A stretch of DNA of 64,000 nt from Roseburia sp. (GTDB lineage: Bacteria > Bacillota > Clostridia > Christensenellales > Pumilibacteraceae), in the NCBI GenBank assembly GCA_023665905.1, contig JAMPDA010000004.1, forward strand, positions 1-64,000, read 5' to 3'. Position 1 is the first letter of the stretch; each line of letters begins with the position of its first letter. This document shows, in pieces, positions 8,853 through 17,949 of the stretch. The position numbers and the translations under genes are program-made. The notes beneath the pieces are model-generated. The model saw only the letters and a list, made by a program, of their open reading frames with translations, ran no database searches and was not told the DNA's origin.

Positions 8853-9245
8853 ATGTACATATCTATTATAGTATTCTTCATTGTCTTAACAATGCTTTAT
8901 GTGCCCATCTCACAACGACAGTTGCACGAAATTAATACGGATAATTTCAAAAGAAAAAGAATAACACACTTTGCTTTTTTGTTTCGAGAAATAAACGGAC
9001 GCGATGTGAAAACTTACGGAATAATTTATCCGATATATTGCTTTTACATTATAGGACATGTGCTTACTGTTGCGTTGATATCCCTCGTATTCATATTGCT
9101 GTTTTCATTCGCCGTTCAAGTGGAAACAGTAAGCTTAATAGTTTCTTTAACGTCGATACTGTTTATGTCTGCATATGTAGTAACCGTCTTGGTTTTGATA
9201 CACATATCAAACAAACGAAATAAAGAAAAAGAGATAGTTTATTGA
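8853..9245 (+). CDS. Small integral membrane protein, unknown function
   Basis: A 130-residue protein with three hydrophobic segments: about 2-18, 60-88 and 93-115. A basic stretch (FKRKRITHF) lies between the first two and a charged tail NKRNKEKE ends the protein. No family recognised. It has its own strong promoter at 8793-8821, a GAGG ribosome site, and a hairpin terminator at 9281-9316, so it is a single-gene unit. Confidence 0.7.
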   Translation: MYISIIVFFIVLTMLYVPISQRQLHEINTDNFKRKRITHFAFLFREINGRDVKTYGIIYPIYCFYIIGHVLTVALISLVFILLFSFAVQVETVSLIVSLTSILFMSAYVVTVLVLIHISNKRNKEKEIVY

Positions 9246-9280
9246 TTTTTGTTATTTGCTATCACCTACTTATACGCAGT

Positions 9281-9316
9281 ATACCGCCCGAAACGGATAG
9301 CCGTTTCGGGCGGTAT
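9281..9316. terminator. Perfect 16-bp hairpin between convergent genes
   Basis: ATACCGCCCGAAACGG (9281-9296) and its exact complement (9301-9316) flank the loop ATAG. No T-run follows on either side, but its place between two convergent genes fits a bidirectional terminator. Confidence 0.6.
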
Positions 9317-9358
9317 ATGTTACAAGCTAAATACTAAATCGATATCGGTCTTATGCTT

Positions 9359-9577
9359 TCAATTCCAAACTACCGTAGGTTGACGCTTGGATTTTGCGCA
9401 ATCCGAAAGAAACATATTAATCAGCGTTTGATAAGGTATATTCGTCTTTTCCGACAACGCTTTAAAATACTCGATCACACTTTCGTCGAGATTTATTGTT
9501 ATTTGCTTCTTGGTTTTTTTGACATACGGATTTGTACGTGCATTTGAAAAGTCGTATTCTTTTAGCATATCAGTCAC
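9359..9577 (-). CDS. brnA: BrnA-type antitoxin
   Basis: A 72-residue protein. KKQITINLDESVIEYFKALSEKTNIPYQTLIN is the ribbon-helix-helix signature of BrnA antitoxins, which bind and neutralise the BrnT RNase and repress their own operon. It follows the toxin gene and overlaps it by 8 bases, the normal brnTA order (toxin first). The last ten residues may be loosely ordered. Confidence 0.8.
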   Translation of the reverse strand: MTDMLKEYDFSNARTNPYVKKTKKQITINLDESVIEYFKALSEKTNIPYQTLINMFLSDCAKSKRQPTVVWN

Positions 9578-9863
9578 CTCGATTTTCGTAATATTTGGAT
9601 TCGTTCTTAGTTGCTTTTCGTGCGGATATTATTCTTATCACCATATCCGATTCACGATAACAATGACAAACTACAAGTAGCTTCGCTTGATTACTAAACC
9701 CCAAAATAATGAAGCGGTCTTCAGTGTCAGAATGTTCCGGATCGTCAATCACAAGCGCATATTCGTCATAAAACACCGTTTTTGCTTCTTCAAACGAAAT
9801 ATGATGCTTAGATTTATTAATCGAGTTTTTGTTTTCATCCCATTCGAATTTGAGTTCATCCAT
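9570..9863 (-). CDS. brnT: BrnT-type ribonuclease toxin
   Basis: A 97-residue RelE-fold toxin. The pattern FEWDENKNSINKSKHHISFEEAKTVF, then DPEHSDTEDRFIILGF and IRIISARKATKNE, is the family signature of BrnT, an mRNA-cleaving toxin. The length is typical. No ribosome site is visible and the -10 of the best promoter (9870-9875) ends 6 bases before the ATG, so the mRNA may be leaderless. Gene order toxin-antitoxin with an 8-base overlap fits a self-repressed operon. Confidence 0.82.
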   Translation of the reverse strand: MDELKFEWDENKNSINKSKHHISFEEAKTVFYDEYALVIDDPEHSDTEDRFIILGFSNQAKLLVVCHCYRESDMVIRIISARKATKNESKYYENRGD

Positions 9864-9869
9864 AATTAC

Positions 9870-9898
9870 ATTATAATTATATTATATGTATTTGTCAA
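9870..9898 (-). promoter_or_regulatory. Promoter of brnTA
   Basis: -35 TTGACA (9893-9898), 17-bp spacer, -10 TATAAT (9870-9875). The predicted transcript start falls at or next to the brnT ATG. The surrounding AT-rich sequence is a likely BrnA operator. Confidence 0.65.
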
Positions 9899-9977
9899 TA
9901 GATTATTACAAAATTTTTCCATAATATCAACGGCGCGAAAACGCGCTTGTATCGCTCTGTTTATTTCCGCGCGGAGC

Positions 9978-12212
9978 TTACAGTCCGACGCAGCGGATAT
10001 ACTTGTGATAAAGCTTACGCTTGCCGGCGCTATTTAGTATTGCGCTTGCGACCGATTCGATATATTCTTCTATAAATTCGCGTTCGTACTCTGTAAGGGC
10101 GTAGCCACCGTACACGTTGCGCTCGACAAGCTGTATAAATCTGTTAGAGCGGACGCTGTCTACGCCACGCTCGGTAAGCTTATCCACGTCGAACCCGCCG
10201 AACGGCTTACAGTCGGAATCGACGATACGGTAAGCGACGCGACCGCTTTCCGCTCCGCTGTTCAACGCCTTGCGCTTTTTACTCAAAATGTATTCGCGGC
10301 GCGCGACGACGGCGAGCACGGCAATCGCAAAAGCGGCAAGCACCGCCACGATGGGAATAAGCACGCGCAGCGGCAATTCCAGATCGGATTTTTTGCTCTC
10401 CTCCGTCTGCGCGGAGTTCACGATCGGGTCCACCGGCTCGGGCGATTCCTCCGGATCGGGAGTTTGCACATCGGGACTTTCGCTCGAATGATCGGAGCTC
10501 GTGTCGTCGGGCAAGATCGGATCCACAACGGTATTCGGTTGCTCGTCGGAAAAGAACGACGGCGACACCTCGATCGGCAACCAGCCCATGCCGTCGAAAT
10601 AAACTTCGGTCCAGGCGTGCGCGTCGCGGCTCGTAACATACAACGGAGCGCCGCTCCCGTCGTCTACTGCAAGATATCCTTCGGCGTAGCGCGCGGCATA
10701 GCCGAAATACCTGAACATCAAAGTCGCGGCGGACGCAAAATACGCGGAATTGGCGTGCGTGATCTCGCCGCCGAAAAACGCGCTCGAAAAATCGTCGCCC
10801 ACGCTGTCGGCATGCTCGCTGTAAATAAAGTCCTTTAGAAAATACGCGCGAATGACCTGCGTAGCCGTGCTTATCGACGATACCGACCATCCGCCCACAG
10901 CCGCGTCGATAAGCGCCATATCGCCTGCGCCGACGCTCGCGTACAGATCGTACACCAAAGCGCGATAATGCGCTTCGCGGTCGAGATAATCGGTCCTTTG
11001 CTCTATCCTGTTCTCGGGATCGGATACCCAGGCGGACTGCTCGAGCCGCTCGTAACCGTCGTCGCCGCGAAGCACATCGAATGTATATGTCCGCTCGGTG
11101 CGAATTCCGCCGCGCATCTGCAAGTCGTAATACGCAGACCCCACCGAAACGTCCTGTGCGGCGTACGGCGTATACACATACTTGCGCGACGCGCCGACAT
11201 TTTCCACTCTCACCGTATAGGCGAAGTTAACGCCGTTTAGCATGTCGTACGCGGCGAACTGCCCGAACGGCAAGTTTTCGACAGCCAAGTATTCCATAAT
11301 ACCCTGCCTGTCGTTTTCGACATACGCGTTTTTATCCGTTTCCAACCAAACATTGCCGTCGAGAGTGCTTCCGACAAAGCCTTTGAGATATAGCTTTTTC
11401 ACATCTTCGTCGAACGTCACGATAAGACGCGTTTCGTCGTCGTCGCACATGCCGCTCGCTTTGTACAGCCGTCCCTCGGGAAGGCTGTCCGAGCCGTACA
11501 TCACGCTCTCGAAAGTGCGCACGACGTTTGCGCGGAAAGTGCGCAAGCTCCTGCTTCCGCCGTACAGAAAGCACGGGATTATTGCCGCGAAAACGACCGC
11601 TGCCGCCGCCAAGCACAGCGCCGCCGTCTTGACGGGAAATCTGCGATCGACGAGGAGAAGTCCGACCGCCGCGAGCGTCCACCAAACGACGACGTAATAC
11701 GGCGGCACGAGCCCGACGAACAGCAATGCGATAAATATAATAACTCCGCCGCCGAGCGCCATTATACAACTCCGCTCGACGAGCGCGGCAATGCCTATGC
11801 CGAGCCACACCGACACTGCCGACAAAACAAGCGCGCATCCGCCTTCCGTCGAAACACCGAGCACGCCTCTCCAGCCGCGGTGCATGGAAAGATTGACGGC
11901 GTACGCCGTTTTGTTCCAATAGGTAAACAGTCCGTCGCGGAACAAATCGAACCCGACGCCTACGGCAAGCGCGGTAAAGACGACGGCGACTATGAGCATG
12001 CCGCGGCGCACCCACTTGTTGCCGCCGAATACGAGCCACGCCGCTGCGAACGCCGCGCCCGTCAAAACCGTTGCGGCGCAAGCCGTGTGCGGCTTGGGCA
12101 CGAACAGCAAAAAGAGCGCGCAAAACCATAGCACGCCGATAACGGTCGTCGTTATCCGCACCGTGCTCGCCTCTGGAGCCATTACTATGATCTTGTCTTT
12201 TCCCTTTCGCAT
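9978..12212 (-). CDS. Transglutaminase-fold membrane protein, probably catalytically dead
   Basis: A 744-residue protein, last gene of the MoxR-DUF58 operon. Several membrane helices fill residues about 20-215, an extracellular region with a transglutaminase-like core covers roughly 400-550, a Pro/Asp/Glu-rich linker follows, then one membrane helix near 635 and a cytoplasmic tail. The core segment FASAATLMFRYFGYAARYAEGY is diagnostic of the family. At the position of the catalytic Cys (normally GYCxHFASA) this protein has Ser489 followed by AYFASA; His532 (DAHAW) and Glu548 (PIEVSP) keep the other two positions. Classical cysteine chemistry is therefore unlikely. A binding or scaffolding role in cell-envelope assembly is plausible, given that MoxR/DUF58/transglutaminase clusters are usually envelope-linked. 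Confidence 0.8.
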   Translation of the reverse strand: MRKGKDKIIVMAPEASTVRITTTVIGVLWFCALFLLFVPKPHTACAATVLTGAAFAAAWLVFGGNKWVRRGMLIVAVVFTALAVGVGFDLFRDGLFTYWNKTAYAVNLSMHRGWRGVLGVSTEGGCALVLSAVSVWLGIGIAALVERSCIMALGGGVIIFIALLFVGLVPPYYVVVWWTLAAVGLLLVDRRFPVKTAALCLAAAAVVFAAIIPCFLYGGSRSLRTFRANVVRTFESVMYGSDSLPEGRLYKASGMCDDDETRLIVTFDEDVKKLYLKGFVGSTLDGNVWLETDKNAYVENDRQGIMEYLAVENLPFGQFAAYDMLNGVNFAYTVRVENVGASRKYVYTPYAAQDVSVGSAYYDLQMRGGIRTERTYTFDVLRGDDGYERLEQSAWVSDPENRIEQRTDYLDREAHYRALVYDLYASVGAGDMALIDAAVGGWSVSSISTATQVIRAYFLKDFIYSEHADSVGDDFSSAFFGGEITHANSAYFASAATLMFRYFGYAARYAEGYLAVDDGSGAPLYVTSRDAHAWTEVYFDGMGWLPIEVSPSFFSDEQPNTVVDPILPDDTSSDHSSESPDVQTPDPEESPEPVDPIVNSAQTEESKKSDLELPLRVLIPIVAVLAAFAIAVLAVVARREYILSKKRKALNSGAESGRVAYRIVDSDCKPFGGFDVDKLTERGVDSVRSNRFIQLVERNVYGGYALTEYEREFIEEYIESVASAILNSAGKRKLYHKYIRCVGL

Positions 12213-12232
12213 AAGTCCTGCCGAAAAATTAT

Positions 12233-13384
12233 TTACAGCGCCGTGCGCATGAGCGCCGCGCCGATATTGTCGAGCGGCACGTCAACTATTTTTATGCCGC
12301 GTTCCTCGGTTTCGCCCGAGCGGTCGCCGGCGACCAAAACGGTAACGCTCGCAGAGCCTGCGTCGTTAAGTTCGCTCGTCTGCACCGCAGACGTGACGAA
12401 AAGCACTTTTGTAAACGACAGATGTTCCGTCGCGCGCGAAAAGTAGAACAGCGTTTCGGAGTTGCCCTCGCACACCTTTATGCTCATAAGCTTGTAGACC
12501 ATTTGCACGAGCGTTTCGCTGTCCACGACTTCGGTGCACTCGAACTGTCCGCCGTTGAACCACCCGACGCTGTGCGTGATACCGCCGTTTTTAAGCGCGG
12601 CGGACAGCGACACGGCAATATCGAGCACGGCGTTTAGCTGTGCGTCGGTCGCCTCCTCGCCGAACTTTTTGCGGCTGAGATCGACGAGAATGAGCGTGCG
12701 GTTGTCGTCGGTGCGCCCGAATTCCTTTATTTGCAGGCTGCCGAGCTTTGCGGTCAGCTTCCAGTGCACGGTGTTGGGCGCGTCGCCTGCTTCATAGTCG
12801 CGCACATTGTAGATCTCGGTGATGTCGCTGCCCTTTTGCGGCAGAGCGTCCTCGCCGTTCAACGAGTCGGTCTGCGTCGCGCCTATGCGCACGCGCAGGT
12901 CGTCGTACAGCACGGGCGAAACCGACGCTTCGGCGACTATCGAGCACGGCAAGGATACGGCGCAAAGTCCCATAAGGTCTGTAAGCGTTATCTTGGTGAA
13001 CCGCACCGTAATGCGTCCGGCGTTACTGCCGACATACTCATACACATGCTCGGCGAACGACAGGTCCTTAAACATGAACGTCTTGATCTCCGTCTTGCCG
13101 AAAGTGGAATTTTCTATTTCCGCGGTCACGATCACCGCGCCGATAGACAGCCGCGGCACGCCGACGCGCATGGCGATACGGAGCGCGCCGCCGCGTATGC
13201 ACGACTCGCGCACCTCGGCGGAAAACTTTACGCGGCGCTTACATATAAACAGAACGGCGAGCGACAAAAACGGAAACACAAACAGGCACACGCACAAAAA
13301 CAGCGCGACGCCGTTATCGGTCACAATATAGCCGACCAAAGCCGCAATGGCGGTCAGCACATACGCGATTCGCATACCCTTCAT
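12233..13384 (-). CDS. DUF58 family membrane protein
   Basis: A 383-residue protein with two hydrophobic helices at about 7-50 and a cytoplasmic or peripheral remainder. The segment GSDITEIYNVRDYEAGDAPNTVHWKLTAK is the hallmark DUF58 motif, and the C-terminal half resembles a von Willebrand A-like fold (RTLILVDLSRK). DUF58 proteins are thought to be handled by MoxR AAA+ chaperones encoded beside them, exactly as here: moxR is upstream and the transglutaminase-like gene is 20 bases downstream. The precise function is unknown. Confidence 0.85.
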   Translation of the reverse strand: MKGMRIAYVLTAIAALVGYIVTDNGVALFLCVCLFVFPFLSLAVLFICKRRVKFSAEVRESCIRGGALRIAMRVGVPRLSIGAVIVTAEIENSTFGKTEIKTFMFKDLSFAEHVYEYVGSNAGRITVRFTKITLTDLMGLCAVSLPCSIVAEASVSPVLYDDLRVRIGATQTDSLNGEDALPQKGSDITEIYNVRDYEAGDAPNTVHWKLTAKLGSLQIKEFGRTDDNRTLILVDLSRKKFGEEATDAQLNAVLDIAVSLSAALKNGGITHSVGWFNGGQFECTEVVDSETLVQMVYKLMSIKVCEGNSETLFYFSRATEHLSFTKVLFVTSAVQTSELNDAGSASVTVLVAGDRSGETEERGIKIVDVPLDNIGAALMRTAL

Positions 13385-13415
13385 GTCGGTCTTAACTCTC
13401 CGCCGCCGTTTTCGC

Positions 13416-14354
13416 TTATGCGCCGAGCGACGGCGCAGGCGTAGTCGTAAGCAGTTCTTCCAAGATAGCTCGCGCCGTCATGCCCTCGAGCTTGGCGCGC
13501 GGCTGCAATATAACACGGTGCGCGCACGTATCGCAGAACACCGCCTTGATGTCGGCGGGGATAACGTAGTCACGCCCTTCCAGCACCGCGCACGCTCGCA
13601 CCATACGGGAAAGCGCCAAAAGTCCGCGCGGGCTTACGCCGAGCTCTATCAACGGGTGATTGCGCGTACCGTCCACGAGCGCGACCATGTACTTGAGTAT
13701 CTCGTCGGTGGTCTTTATCGAGCCGAGATAATTCTGTATCTCGACGACGTTGTCGCGGTCGGTCACGGCTTTGAGCGAATCGAGCGGTTCGCTCGCCGCG
13801 TGCCGACGCAGTATCTCCACTTGCTCGTCCGCGTCGGGATAGCCGATCGACAGCCTTACCATAAATCGGTCGAGCTGAGATTCCGGAAGCGGCTGCGTAC
13901 CGGCGGAGCCGACGGGGTTTTGCGTGGCGATACAGATAAACGGCGTAGGGAGCCTATGCGTAACGCCGTCAACGGTGACTGCGCGCTCCTCCATTGCCTC
14001 CAAAAGCGCCGACTGCGTCTTTGCGGACGCGCGGTTTATCTCGTCGCCCATCAAAAGGTTGGTTATCGCCGCGCCCGTTTTATAGTCGAACGCGCCCGTT
14101 TCGCTGTTATATACCGTAAAGCCGGTTATATCCGACGGCATGGTGTCGGGCGTGAACTGCACGCGCTTGTAGTCGAGCCCTAAGGTCTTGGCAAAAGCCA
14201 AAACCAAGGTCGTCTTTCCGACGCCCGGCGTGTCCTCGAGCAAAACGTTGCCCTTGGCGTAGATCGCCATCAACGCTTTACGGATGACGTTCTCTTTGCC
14301 GATGAGCACCTTGCCGATGCTCTCCACGATTTCCTGAGATTTTTCTATTATCAT
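13416..14354 (-). CDS. MoxR-family AAA+ ATPase
   Basis: A 312-residue cytoplasmic AAA+ protein. Walker A GVGKTTL lies near residue 41, Walker B MGDEINRA near 105, sensor 1 IATQNP near 148, and an arginine-containing C-terminal lid (SPRGLLALSRM) near 243. MoxR proteins act as chaperones that assemble or activate metal- or VWA-domain partners; the partner here is probably the DUF58 protein. It starts 7 bases after the LRR lipoprotein stop codon, so it belongs to the same transcript as the kinase and LRR genes upstream, which is not a usual moxR neighbourhood. Confidence 0.9.
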   Translation of the reverse strand: MIIEKSQEIVESIGKVLIGKENVIRKALMAIYAKGNVLLEDTPGVGKTTLVLAFAKTLGLDYKRVQFTPDTMPSDITGFTVYNSETGAFDYKTGAAITNLLMGDEINRASAKTQSALLEAMEERAVTVDGVTHRLPTPFICIATQNPVGSAGTQPLPESQLDRFMVRLSIGYPDADEQVEILRRHAASEPLDSLKAVTDRDNVVEIQNYLGSIKTTDEILKYMVALVDGTRNHPLIELGVSPRGLLALSRMVRACAVLEGRDYVIPADIKAVFCDTCAHRVILQPRAKLEGMTARAILEELLTTTPAPSLGA

Positions 14355-14361
14355 ACTAACG

Positions 14362-17300
14362 CTACCTCGCTAATTTTGTCCATATTTGCGGATCGCCGTT
14401 TTCGTCCAGGCGGAACCATTCGTATTCGTCGTACCATATCATCGGTTGCGACTCGCTGTATAAGTACTTGCGCACGCCTTCGCCGTCGTTTACGCTGTAC
14501 TTGCCCGTCGCGACGGTTAGGCAGCCCTCGGTGAGGATATTGATGTTTTTGCCGCTGTTTGCTATGAGCACGTCCACAGCCGTTTTAGTGCGCATCATAA
14601 AGTACAGGTCGCAAATGCCGTACTGACCGGAAAACGCCGAATCGCCTATCTCCTCGATATTTGCGTACAGGAACACGGTCTTGAGCGTATCGCTCACGTG
14701 CGTGCGCTCGTCCATATCGTTGCTCGTCACGTTCTCGAACGAAAACGCGTACGACCCGATAGTGCGTAGCGCCTGCGACCCGACAAAGTATTCGGCGGCG
14801 CGACACTCGTAAAACGCGTGATCGCCCACGGTTTCCGTTTTGGACGGAAGGACGATTGTTTTCAACGTCTTGTGCCAGGCAAACGCGTAATCGCCTATCG
14901 TTTCGACGTTTTTGTCTATCGAAGACAAATCCGTCAGTCCGTTATCCGCGGCGCACAGAACGAGCGTCTTTCCGTCCTTGGTGTACAGCACGTTATCCAC
15001 ACTCTTAAAGTATGGGTTGGCGGTGTCAACGGTTATCGTCTTGAGGCTCTTTATCTCGGCAAACGCCGTCGGGTCGATCGTCTTGACGCCTTTGCCTATC
15101 GCAATGGAAGTGAGCTTGGTGCACTTTGCAAACGCGTTTGCGCCGATACTCTCCACGCTGTCGGGTATGACGACAGACTTGATATTGGCGTTGTTGTTGA
15201 ACACGCCCGTGCCGATAGCGGTCGTTCCGGCGCCCACAGCGACTTGCCCGCCGTCGTTCAGACCGATATACAGCGTAACGGTTGTGCCCTGCGACAGCAG
15301 ATTGCCGTCGAACGAATAGAACGGATTTGCCGCGTCTATTACAAACGTTTCGAGCAGCGAGCAGCCCGAAACAATGCCTGCGCCCATGCGCTCGACCGTT
15401 TTTGAAATGTACACCTGTTTGATAGACGTATTATGCACGCTGCTGCTCGTGCGCGCGGCTACGTAAAACGCGCCCGTGCCTATCTCTATCGCGCCGTCGT
15501 TTACGGTGATCTTTGTTAAGCTGCTCTGATTGTAGCACGCGTACGGCAGAATGATCCTGACCGAAGCAGGCATGACATACTCTGTCATGTTAATTTTCCC
15601 GGGAATGTGATACAGCACGCCCTTAACGCCGAAATTTTTGCCTGCCACGGTACTGCCGTACAGTATTCCGTTTTCCGTCACAAAGTATTTATTGCCGGCG
15701 GCGACGAGTATTTTTTGCAGGTTGTCGCACCCGTACAGCGCGGGCGTGCGCTCCGAAAATGTTATGCCGTCCGCCTCGTATTTGTAACGCCCGAACGTTT
15801 CCACGTTTTTGCCGACGGTGAACGACGTTATGCCGCGACAGCTTTGGAACGCGTACTGATCGATAGTTTTGACCGTTTCGGGAATAACGACGCTCGTAAG
15901 CCCTGTGCAGGAAGAAAACGCGCGCTCGCCGATTTCGGTCAAGCTGTCACCCCAATCGATCGTCGTCAGCCTCGAGCATGCGGAAAACGACTGATAACCG
16001 AGGCTTTCGACTTTGTTCAAATGTATCGTCCGAAGCGTAGAAACGGCGGCAAAGCACAGCCGCGGCACTTCTTTAAAGCGATCGGGAATGTTAAGTTCCG
16101 TAAGTTTTGTATACGCAAAGCCGTACTGCGGCAACGTTTGCAGTTTGGGACACTGTTCGAGATCTATCGACTTCAGTCCCGAATAGTAAAACGCATAACT
16201 GCCGAGCGTGCGCAGTTCTGCCGGAAAATCTATCGCGGTAAGCGAGCTACATTCGCGGAATGCATAACTGCTTATATAATAAATTCCGTCGGGGAGCGCT
16301 ATATCGGAAAGCTTGCCGCATTCGCGGAACGCCGACGAGGCGATTTGCCTTGTGCTGTCGTCGAGCGTAACGCGCGTCAAAGCGGAACAGCCGCGGAACA
16401 TATCCTCCGGTACGGTATGCACGTACATCTGTCCGTCCGCATCGACGAAAGTGACGTCGGGCAGATCGAACTCCGTCAGCGAACTGCAGCCGTAGAATAT
16501 GCCCGAGCCGAGATACGACAAATCGTCGGAAAATACGACTTCGCTAAGCGACGTACAGCCCGAAAATGCCGAACTGCCTATATACGACACTCCGCTCAAA
16601 TCGATAGAGCGCAAATTCGCACACTTTCGGAATGCGCCGCTCGATATCTGCACGGTGCCGTCGAGCACGGTGTACGTTTCGATATCGGTGTCGTACACCA
16701 TGTCGAGGATCAAAAGGTTTCGCCCTTCCGACGGACCCGACGTCGGCGTGTACGGCGTGTACAGCGCATGGCTGTCGTCTATCTGATTGACGCGCGAGCG
16801 GAAAAACGCGCCCGACTGTATTGTTGTCACGTTTTCTATGCCCGTGACCGTTTCGAGCGCGGAATAAGCAAAGCAATAATGTCCGAGCGTGTGCACGGAC
16901 GAAGGAATGTCGAAGCTCGACTTCCGCCAATACGCGCATGCCCAATTAGCTATCTCCTGCACGCCGTTTTGCAGTCTTCCGACCCATTGCGACGACGGCA
17001 TAAGATACAGAGTAGAAAAGTCGCGAGAATACAGCGCGCCGTAGTACGACGCGTAGAGCATGTTGCCGCTATCGACCGTGATCTCCTCGAGCCCGTCTGT
17101 ATTTACGCCTTGCACGAAGTCGTCTATTTTCGCAGTAGACGGGATATGCAACCGTCGATAATTAACGGGCGTTGCCGCAAACGCTTTTTCAAAATCGATT
17201 TTTGTCACGCCCTCCGGAACGTTCACCGTTTGCCACGAACCGACATAGCCGCGGAAAACGCGCTCGTCGCCGTCGTATGCTATATCGTACTGCGCGATCT

Positions 17301-17949
17301 CCTCGGGCGTGAGATAGTTTGCGTACAGCGCGACCTTGCTTTCGTTGCCGATGCTCGGCGCAGACAGTCCGTAAAAGCCGGTTTGGTTTGCGCCGTACAC
17401 GTCGCGCCAGCCGTTGAACCGCGTCGCGCGATCCTCGTCGGCGGCGCGAGCGAGCTTATCCGTCGAATAGTTGCAATCCGACAGATCAACCCACACCATC
17501 AGATCGAGATTTTCGTTATGGACCGCCGAAACAGTCGCCTGTTTCCACAGCTCGCCTCTGTCGAGATACAGCTCGACAATATAATCGTTTACGTCGTAAA
17601 ATAAGTAGTTGACTGCGTCGCCGTATGAGAGCGCTACGCTCTTGTTGTCGCCCACCGTTTCCACATCGAACTTTTGATAGGAAACCGTGCCGTCTCTCAG
17701 CATATCCGCTGTCACCGCCACCGTTTCACCGTCTATTTTGAGCGAAACGCCGCTTTTCGCGATTATCTCCGCGTCGTCCACTTCCATGCCGCGTGCAAAC
17801 GCCAACCGACTGCGGTCTATACTCAAGACCTCGTTTACGCGAATATCCGGCGCTTCGGGCGAGCCGCGATACACGCCGCACGCTAAAAGCCCGAAGCAAA
17901 GCAGCGCGACGGCGACGAGAACTATCGGAAACAGCACGCGCTTTTTCAT
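14362..17949 (-). CDS. Large BspA-type leucine-rich-repeat lipoprotein
   Basis: An 1195-residue surface lipoprotein. The signal peptide ends in the lipobox LLAC with Cys24. A non-repetitive N-terminal part of roughly 200 residues, with VWVDLSDCNYST, is followed by many BspA/LRR_5 repeats of the form IGxxAFxxCxxLxxVxIPxxVxxI running almost to the end, with insertions where the repeat array is interrupted by segments such as NPFYSFDGNLLSQG. BspA-like proteins of gut and oral bacteria bind host or bacterial ligands. The start codon overlaps the histidine kinase stop by four bases (ATGA), showing tight translational coupling with that sensor. Inference: the LRR protein may act as extracellular ligand-binding part of the kinase system. 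Confidence 0.88.
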   Translation of the reverse strand: MKKRVLFPIVLVAVALLCFGLLACGVYRGSPEAPDIRVNEVLSIDRSRLAFARGMEVDDAEIIAKSGVSLKIDGETVAVTADMLRDGTVSYQKFDVETVGDNKSVALSYGDAVNYLFYDVNDYIVELYLDRGELWKQATVSAVHNENLDLMVWVDLSDCNYSTDKLARAADEDRATRFNGWRDVYGANQTGFYGLSAPSIGNESKVALYANYLTPEEIAQYDIAYDGDERVFRGYVGSWQTVNVPEGVTKIDFEKAFAATPVNYRRLHIPSTAKIDDFVQGVNTDGLEEITVDSGNMLYASYYGALYSRDFSTLYLMPSSQWVGRLQNGVQEIANWACAYWRKSSFDIPSSVHTLGHYCFAYSALETVTGIENVTTIQSGAFFRSRVNQIDDSHALYTPYTPTSGPSEGRNLLILDMVYDTDIETYTVLDGTVQISSGAFRKCANLRSIDLSGVSYIGSSAFSGCTSLSEVVFSDDLSYLGSGIFYGCSSLTEFDLPDVTFVDADGQMYVHTVPEDMFRGCSALTRVTLDDSTRQIASSAFRECGKLSDIALPDGIYYISSYAFRECSSLTAIDFPAELRTLGSYAFYYSGLKSIDLEQCPKLQTLPQYGFAYTKLTELNIPDRFKEVPRLCFAAVSTLRTIHLNKVESLGYQSFSACSRLTTIDWGDSLTEIGERAFSSCTGLTSVVIPETVKTIDQYAFQSCRGITSFTVGKNVETFGRYKYEADGITFSERTPALYGCDNLQKILVAAGNKYFVTENGILYGSTVAGKNFGVKGVLYHIPGKINMTEYVMPASVRIILPYACYNQSSLTKITVNDGAIEIGTGAFYVAARTSSSVHNTSIKQVYISKTVERMGAGIVSGCSLLETFVIDAANPFYSFDGNLLSQGTTVTLYIGLNDGGQVAVGAGTTAIGTGVFNNNANIKSVVIPDSVESIGANAFAKCTKLTSIAIGKGVKTIDPTAFAEIKSLKTITVDTANPYFKSVDNVLYTKDGKTLVLCAADNGLTDLSSIDKNVETIGDYAFAWHKTLKTIVLPSKTETVGDHAFYECRAAEYFVGSQALRTIGSYAFSFENVTSNDMDERTHVSDTLKTVFLYANIEEIGDSAFSGQYGICDLYFMMRTKTAVDVLIANSGKNINILTEGCLTVATGKYSVNDGEGVRKYLYSESQPMIWYDEYEWFRLDENGDPQIWTKLAR

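Noticed and set aside
15607..17604. A 665-codon open frame antisense to the LRR lipoprotein gene
   Set aside because: It is arginine- and histidine-rich shadow coding produced by the GC-biased codon use of the opposite strand, with no ribosome site, domain or promoter. The sense frame is a clear lipoprotein with LRR repeats.
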